Origin: JBBILU01 sp037444775
Lineage (GTDB): Bacteria; Patescibacteriota; Gracilibacteria; BD1-5; UBA6164
Direction of reading: 5' to 3'
Length of the DNA: 11,628 nucleotides
Assembly (NCBI GenBank): GCA_037444775.1
Contig: JBBILU010000036.1
Span: forward strand, 1-11,628
Part shown: positions 7,930 through 11,628 of the stretch, piece by piece
Numbering within the stretch: position 1 is the stretch's first letter
Layout of the letters: the number at the start of each line of letters is the position of its first letter
Notes under the pieces: model-generated
Database searches by the model: none
Seen by the model: the letters and a program-made list of their open reading frames with translations, nothing else
What the model was told of the DNA's origin: nothing
Translations under genes and position numbers: made by a program

Positions 7930-8187
7930 TTAATAATTTTGGTGATTGTTTATTTCATAAATAATTAAAGTTCAATCTTCTTCTAACCTTCAAAAAGCTC
8001 TAAATTGTTTATTTATTCTAAAACTATAAATTCAATTACTTTTTGGTTGTCTAAGTTTAAAATCAATTCAAGAATACAATCATTTTAAAATACTTTCTTT
8101 AGATTTTTTATATCTTGAAATTAATAATCTTTTATCTAAAAAATCTAATATATCTTTTTTTTCTAAAATTCTAATAATTTTTTCCAT
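7930..8187 (-). CDS. RelE/ParE-family toxin, probable mRNA interferase
   Basis: This is an 85-residue basic protein. RelE-fold toxins cut mRNA in the ribosomal A site or otherwise block growth. The sequence shows the family pattern: helical N-terminus (MEKIIRILEKKDILDFL), a Lys-rich helix, then the core strand and loop IYSFRINKQFRAFGR (53-67) with Arg57 and Arg63, then TLIIYEINNHQNY at the C-terminus with His82 and a terminal Tyr, matching the usual 'I-x-NHxxxY' ending. Length is typical. It starts 2 nt after the stop of the acidic 67-residue protein, so the two are surely co-transcribed as antitoxin-toxin. Gly codons include TGA, so the module is adapted to this code. I cannot separate RelE, HigB and ParE subfamilies by eye. 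Confidence 0.8.
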
Positions 8188-8189
8188 AA

Positions 8190-8393
8190 TTATATATTTA
8201 TTAAATCTTCTTTTTTTATATTAAAAGAGTCTAAATAAGACTTTTTCATTTCAGGAGATAGCTCATCAAAAGAATGTTCTAATAAATCTACTTCAATATT
8301 ATGTTTTTGCAACTCTTCTACAAAAACATAGAAATTCACTACTCAAGAAATTTCTATTGTTTTAGGAACATCTGTAAGTGTAATAGACTTCAT
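8190..8393 (-). CDS. Putative antitoxin of the RelE-like toxin
   Basis: This is a 67-residue acidic protein, too short for most gene-calling cutoffs. It begins MKSITLTDVPKTIEISGVVN, with an early strand that could be a dimerisation segment, and goes on with a helical acidic part (VEELQKHNIEVDLLEHSFDE). I do not recognise a known antitoxin domain or a clear helix-turn-helix. The call rests on size, charge and place: it ends 2 nt before the toxin start, in the antitoxin-first order of RelBE. A weak promoter (TTGAAA at 8451-8446, TATAAT at 8430-8425, 15-nt spacing) precedes it, separate from rlmN. It could also be an unrelated small protein. Confidence 0.6.
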
Positions 8394-8424
8394 AAATTTT
8401 TTATTATTTTTAAAAACTTTTAGA

Positions 8425-8451
8425 ATTATATGTTTTTTTTATTATTTTCAA
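8425..8451 (-). promoter_or_regulatory. Weak candidate promoter of the RelBE-like pair
   Basis: On the minus strand TTGAAA and a perfect TATAAT are 15 nt apart, in the 66-nt gap between the rlmN stop and the antitoxin start. The spacing is short of the optimum. Confidence 0.35.
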
Positions 8452-8459
8452 GTTATTTT

Positions 8460-9500
8460 TTATTCGCTTTTATTAGCCAATTGTCAACAAGCAGCATTTA
8501 TGTCATCTCACATTGTTGCTCTTATTGTTGAAACAACTCAATACTTTTCAAGAATTTTTTGAAATTTTTCTATAATAAATCTTGGAGTTGTACTAAATCA
8601 ATCAGAATTTGTTCACTCTCAAGCATTATATGGAATGAAATTTACATGAGCTAATTTTCATTTCAAAAGTTCTCAAAGCTCCGAAGCTAATTTAATATGA
8701 TCATTTACTCAATTTATCATTATATATTCATAAAAAATTCTTTTATTAGTTTTAGCTACATATTCATCTAAACTTGCCATTAAATCTTTTATTGGATAGG
8801 TGTGGTCTATAGGCATTATTTTACTTCTTATTTCATCATTTGGTGCATGAAGAGAAATTGCAAGAGAAGTTTGAGGAAAATCGTTTGTAAATTTTTTGAT
8901 TCAAGGAACAATTCAACAAGTAGAAACTGTAACTCTTCTGTTTGATAAATTAATTTTTTTCTGCTGTGTTGCTATTCTAATAGATTCTTTAACATTATCA
9001 TAATTTAGCATTGGTTCTCACATTCACATATAAACAACATTTCTAAGAATTTCTCACTCTTTTGCTAATAAATTAATAGCATACATAATTTGTTCAACTA
9101 TTTCGTAAGCATCAAGATTCCTTTTCAATCAAAGTTTTCAAGTAGCACAAAAACTACAAGCCATAGGACAACCAGCTTGACAACTTACACAAAGAGTGTT
9201 TCTTCCTGTTAAATGTCTCATAATTACAGATTCTATCAAATCTCAAGTTTTTGTTTTCCACAAGATTTTTGTTGTTTGACCATTATCAGAAGTTTTTTCT
9301 GTTTCTATTTCTAAATTCTGGTAAAAAAAGTTAGAATTAAGAATTTCTCTCAATTCTTTTGGAATAGTTTGGATTTCATCAAAATTTACAACTTGGTTTT
9401 TGTAAATTGCATTTTCAATTTGAGCATATCTAAAAGAAGGTTGTTTATTTTCTTTTAATATTTCTTTTAATTTCTCTTCATTGTGAATTGAATATTTCAT
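8460..9500 (-). CDS. rlmN: Dual-specificity RNA methyltransferase RlmN
   Basis: RlmN is a radical-SAM enzyme that methylates C2 of A2503 in 23S rRNA and A37 in some tRNAs. The 346 residues (TGA as Gly) contain the [4Fe-4S] motif C-x3-C-x2-C as GCPMACSFCATG with Cys111, Cys115 and Cys118, the SAM-binding YMGMGEPMLNY, AISLHAPND, and the C-terminal GDDINAACGQL with the methyl-carrying Cys338. Cys104, seven residues before the first cluster Cys, matches the second catalytic Cys (Cys118 of the E. coli enzyme). The Ser-Gln usually found after it is Cys-Gln here (CVSCQ). The N-terminal accessory domain (1-85) includes FRYAQIENAIYKN. Length is slightly short but complete. If TGA were stop, only the first 85 residues would be made. 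The kinase-like gene ends 66 nt upstream. Confidence 0.95.
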
Positions 9501-9566
9501 TGTTTTTTATTCTTAAATAATATATTTTCCTAAACTTTATACAAAAAATTTTATTTTACAAATAAA

Positions 9567-10142
9567 TTATTTATCCCAAAAATTTAAAATTATAAAAATT
9601 TGAATTCTCTGAGCAATTTTACTAACAAATTTGAAAAGAAAATTCTTTGGTTTTTTTTCTAATAAACCAAAATCAAAAATAAATATTTCATTTCATTTAC
9701 AAATTAAGTTGTTGATTTTTGTAGGTTTATAAACAAAATCACTTCAAAGCAAATCTAAAAAAACTCCTTCTTTTTCCCACATAATTTCATTTATAATTAC
9801 AAGTTTTCTGAATTTACTTCTAAGTAAATAATTTTCTTCTAAATCTTGCATTGAGAGAATTTTTCAGTTTATAGCTTTTTGCTTGATTATATAGTGTCAA
9901 TCTTCATTTTTGAGAATTTCTGTATTCGCTATTTTTATAACTTTTCAAAAATATTTTTTTATTAAATCAAAATTTTTTACAGCTTGATTATATGAATCAT
10001 TTTTTGTATAAAAAATATTTTTTCATACAAAACTAGGCATTTTGTAATAATAACTTCATTCTCTGAAAACAAAATTTTCTCAAAGTATTCTAAAACTTAC
10101 TTTTTGTTTCCTCATTTTGTTAATCTTTTTTATTTCAGACAT
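9567..10142 (-). CDS. Protein-kinase-fold-like protein, unassigned
   Basis: This is a 191-residue protein with weak kinase-fold features. HYIIKQKAINGK (83-94) resembles the ATP-lysine strand and hinge, DLLG (130-133) could stand for the catalytic-loop Asp, KINNLIC (142-148) for the loop Asn, and IFDFGLLE (155-162) for the metal-binding DFG. The usual Gly-rich loop is not clear, and the protein is shorter than a full kinase. Similar short kinase-like proteins include lipopolysaccharide-kinase and aminoglycoside-phosphotransferase relatives, but I cannot place it in either; the substrate is unknown. The N-terminus is basic (KKINKMRKQK). The last residues (QIFIILNFW) are hydrophobic and may form a tail. 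The start ATG lies opposite a palindrome shared with the ATPase gene. rlmN follows 66 nt downstream, so the two may be co-transcribed. Confidence 0.6.
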
Positions 10143-10167
10143 TTTTATTTATTATCAAATCAAAAAC

Positions 10168-10186
10168 TATTACAAATATTGTAATA
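10168..10186. promoter_or_regulatory. Palindromic operator candidate between divergent genes
   Basis: TATTACAA and TTGTAATA are perfect 8-bp inverted arms around ATA. The palindrome lies 25 nt before the kinase-like start and about 55 nt before the ATPase start. Each arm contains TTGTAA. For the ATPase this could be a -35, with TAAACT at 10202-10207 after 17 nt; for the kinase-like gene the match to a -10 is poor. A repressor here could touch both promoters. Confidence 0.45.
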
Positions 10187-10241
10187 AAAACTAAAATAAA
10201 ATAAACTTTTTTTAGTGTAAAAATTTCTACTAAATATCAAA

Positions 10242-11522
10242 TTGCCAAAAAAAGCAAAAAAATCTCAAAATTTGACTTTATTCCAAAAAAACATACTATC
10301 TTTTGGAATACATTCTAATAATTACTATATGCAAATATTTTTTGAAATACAAAGAGAATTATTAAAAAATAATTTTTCTTATACTAGAGAGCTTTTTTAT
10401 GAAATAGATTTTGACGATAAATTATTGTGAATTATATGACCAAGATGAGTTTGAAAAACAACTTTGTTATTAAAGTATTTATCACAAAATGATTTGTCAA
10501 AATCTATTTATATTTCTGCTGATAATATTTATTTTCTTGAAAATAAACTTTTTGATTTTGCATTTAAATTCAGGAAAGAATATGAATGAAAATTACTTAT
10601 TATAGATGAAGTTCACAAATATAAAAATTGGCAACAAGAATTAAAAAATATTTATGATAGTATTCCAAATTTACAAATAGTTTTTTCTTGAAGTTCAAGT
10701 ATTGATTTGAAATGATGAAATTATGATTTATCAAGAAGAGCAAAATTATATACTTTAAACTGATTTTCTTTTAGAGAATATGCAAATTATATTCATAGTA
10801 TTCAGCTTCCAAAGTATGATTTGGAAACAATTATCTCTAATCATTTGCTTATTTCTCAAGAAATTTTAGATTTTCCGATTATTCAGACTTTTAAAAAATA
10901 TATTGAAGGTGGATATTATCCATATTATGTTAATGAAAAACAAAAAGATGCTTCAAAAATAATTGAAACAATAGAAAAAACAATTTATGATGATATAGCT
11001 CAATTTTATAATATTAAAACAGAAAATTTAATTTATTTCAAAAAAGTGTTGAATTATTTATCTGTAATTGATCCTTGAGAAATTAATGTAAACAAAATTT
11101 CAAAAACTCTTCAAATAGATAATAAAACTGTGAATAATTATTTAGAAATTTTAGAAAAATGATGATTAGTAAGATTTCTTTTACAAGATATATTTGGTTA
11201 TAATATAATGAAAAATACTTCAAAAGTGTATTTAGAAAATACAAATTTACTTTTTGTTATAAATAAAATGCTTTTACAAGAAATAAAAGTTTGATTAACT
11301 AGAGAAACTTTTTTTATACAAGCTATTCAAAATAGTAAAAATAAAATAAAATCTACAAAAATATGAGATTTTGTTATTTGAGAAAAAATTTTTGAAATTT
11401 GATGAAAAAATAAAACTTTTAAACAAATTAAAGATAATAAAGAAAATTCTTTTTTGGTTTTAGATGATATTTTAGTTTGAGAAAAAAGTGTAATTCCTTT
11501 ATGGATGTTTTGATTACTATAA
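10242..11522 (+). CDS. AAA ATPase of the AAA_14/DUF4143 type
   Basis: This is a 426-residue ATP-binding protein. After about 60 residues comes Walker A GPRGVGKTT (66-74), all three of whose glycines are TGA, then a helix and ISADNIYF. Walker B follows as LLIIDEVHK (118-126), then WQQELKNIYDS and VFSGSSS (the sensor-like strand), LSRRAKLYTLNGFSFREY, and a helical winged-helix-like part (INVNKISKTLQIDNKTVNNYLEIL). The C-terminal part (YLENTNLLFVI, then the end of the protein) fits the DUF4143 domain, which is nuclease-like in some relatives. This pattern is common in bacteria and archaea and its role is poorly known. The start is uncertain: TTG at 10242 is the only usual start before ATG 10330, and the upstream stop is at 10218. 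No partner gene follows. Confidence 0.88.
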
Positions 11523-11628
11523 AAAAATACCATAAAAATTTTGTTTTTAGAAAAAACTAAATAAAATAATTTTTATTAGACATCTTGCATAACTTAAGAA
11601 AAAGAATAAACTATGTAAAAATAATTTA
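11523..11628. other. Intergenic end of window, no gene seen
   Basis: A/T-rich DNA with an imperfect hairpin (CTAA at 11557 to TTAG at 11579, one bulge) that may be a weak terminator for the ATPase. TTGCAT (11585-11590) and TAAACT (11607-11612), 16 nt apart, could be a promoter for a gene beyond the window. Both are weak. Confidence 0.3.

Noticed and set aside
541..11522. Most long genes appear broken by many TGA stops
   Set aside because: The TGA codons sit at conserved glycines in intact families, so they are recoded codons and not decay.
541..11522. UGA as tryptophan (code 4, Mycoplasma-like)
   Set aside because: Trp at the P-loop and GEP positions would abolish motifs, and Trp is already encoded by TGG where expected (SecD, pilin-like protein).
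11327..11533. Minus-strand frame opposite the ATPase 3' end
   Set aside because: It is antisense to the conserved ATPase frame and has only low-complexity Phe/Ser/Ile content.
1..11628. tRNA or rRNA genes
   Set aside because: No GC-richer cloverleaf or rRNA-like stretch is visible.

Overview
The window is strongly AT-rich bacterial DNA that only reads correctly if UGA is a sense codon for glycine (genetic code 25). With UGA read as Gly, long frames appear that carry intact family motifs: the MurC P-loop, the RlmN radical-SAM region, the SecD D-motifs and a Walker A box. Every gene ends in TAA or TAG. With the low GC and the absence of CGN arginine codons, this points to Candidatus Absconditabacteria (SR1) or Gracilibacteria, within the CPR/Patescibacteria. 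The sequence alone does not decide between them.

Layout, left to right. 1-350: the 3' end of an unrecognised gene, ending inside a hairpin terminator. 357-419: three tandem 21-bp repeats, then a good sigma70-type promoter. 541-1083 (+): a small predicted lipoprotein. 1175-3462 (+): a large coiled-coil protein of unknown function, interrupted by a 100-N assembly gap. 3527-4071 (+): a HicAB-type toxin-antitoxin pair whose hicA is frameshifted and whose antitoxin is intact. 4084-4665 (-): a type IV pilin-like protein. 4800-6245 (+): murC, divergent from the pilin gene.

6262-10142 (-): a co-directional run, in transcription order a kinase-like protein, rlmN, a RelBE-like antitoxin and toxin, and secD. 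SecD converges on murC across a shared hairpin. 10242-11522 (+): an AAA ATPase of the AAA_14/DUF4143 type, divergent from the kinase-like gene across a palindrome. The last 106 bases hold no gene.

Functionally this mixes housekeeping (peptidoglycan precursor synthesis, Sec export, 23S rRNA/tRNA methylation), cell-surface proteins (lipoprotein, pilin) and two toxin-antitoxin modules. Recurring traits are A/T-rich leaders without a close Shine-Dalgarno, terminators that overlap stop codons, and glycine written mostly as TGA.
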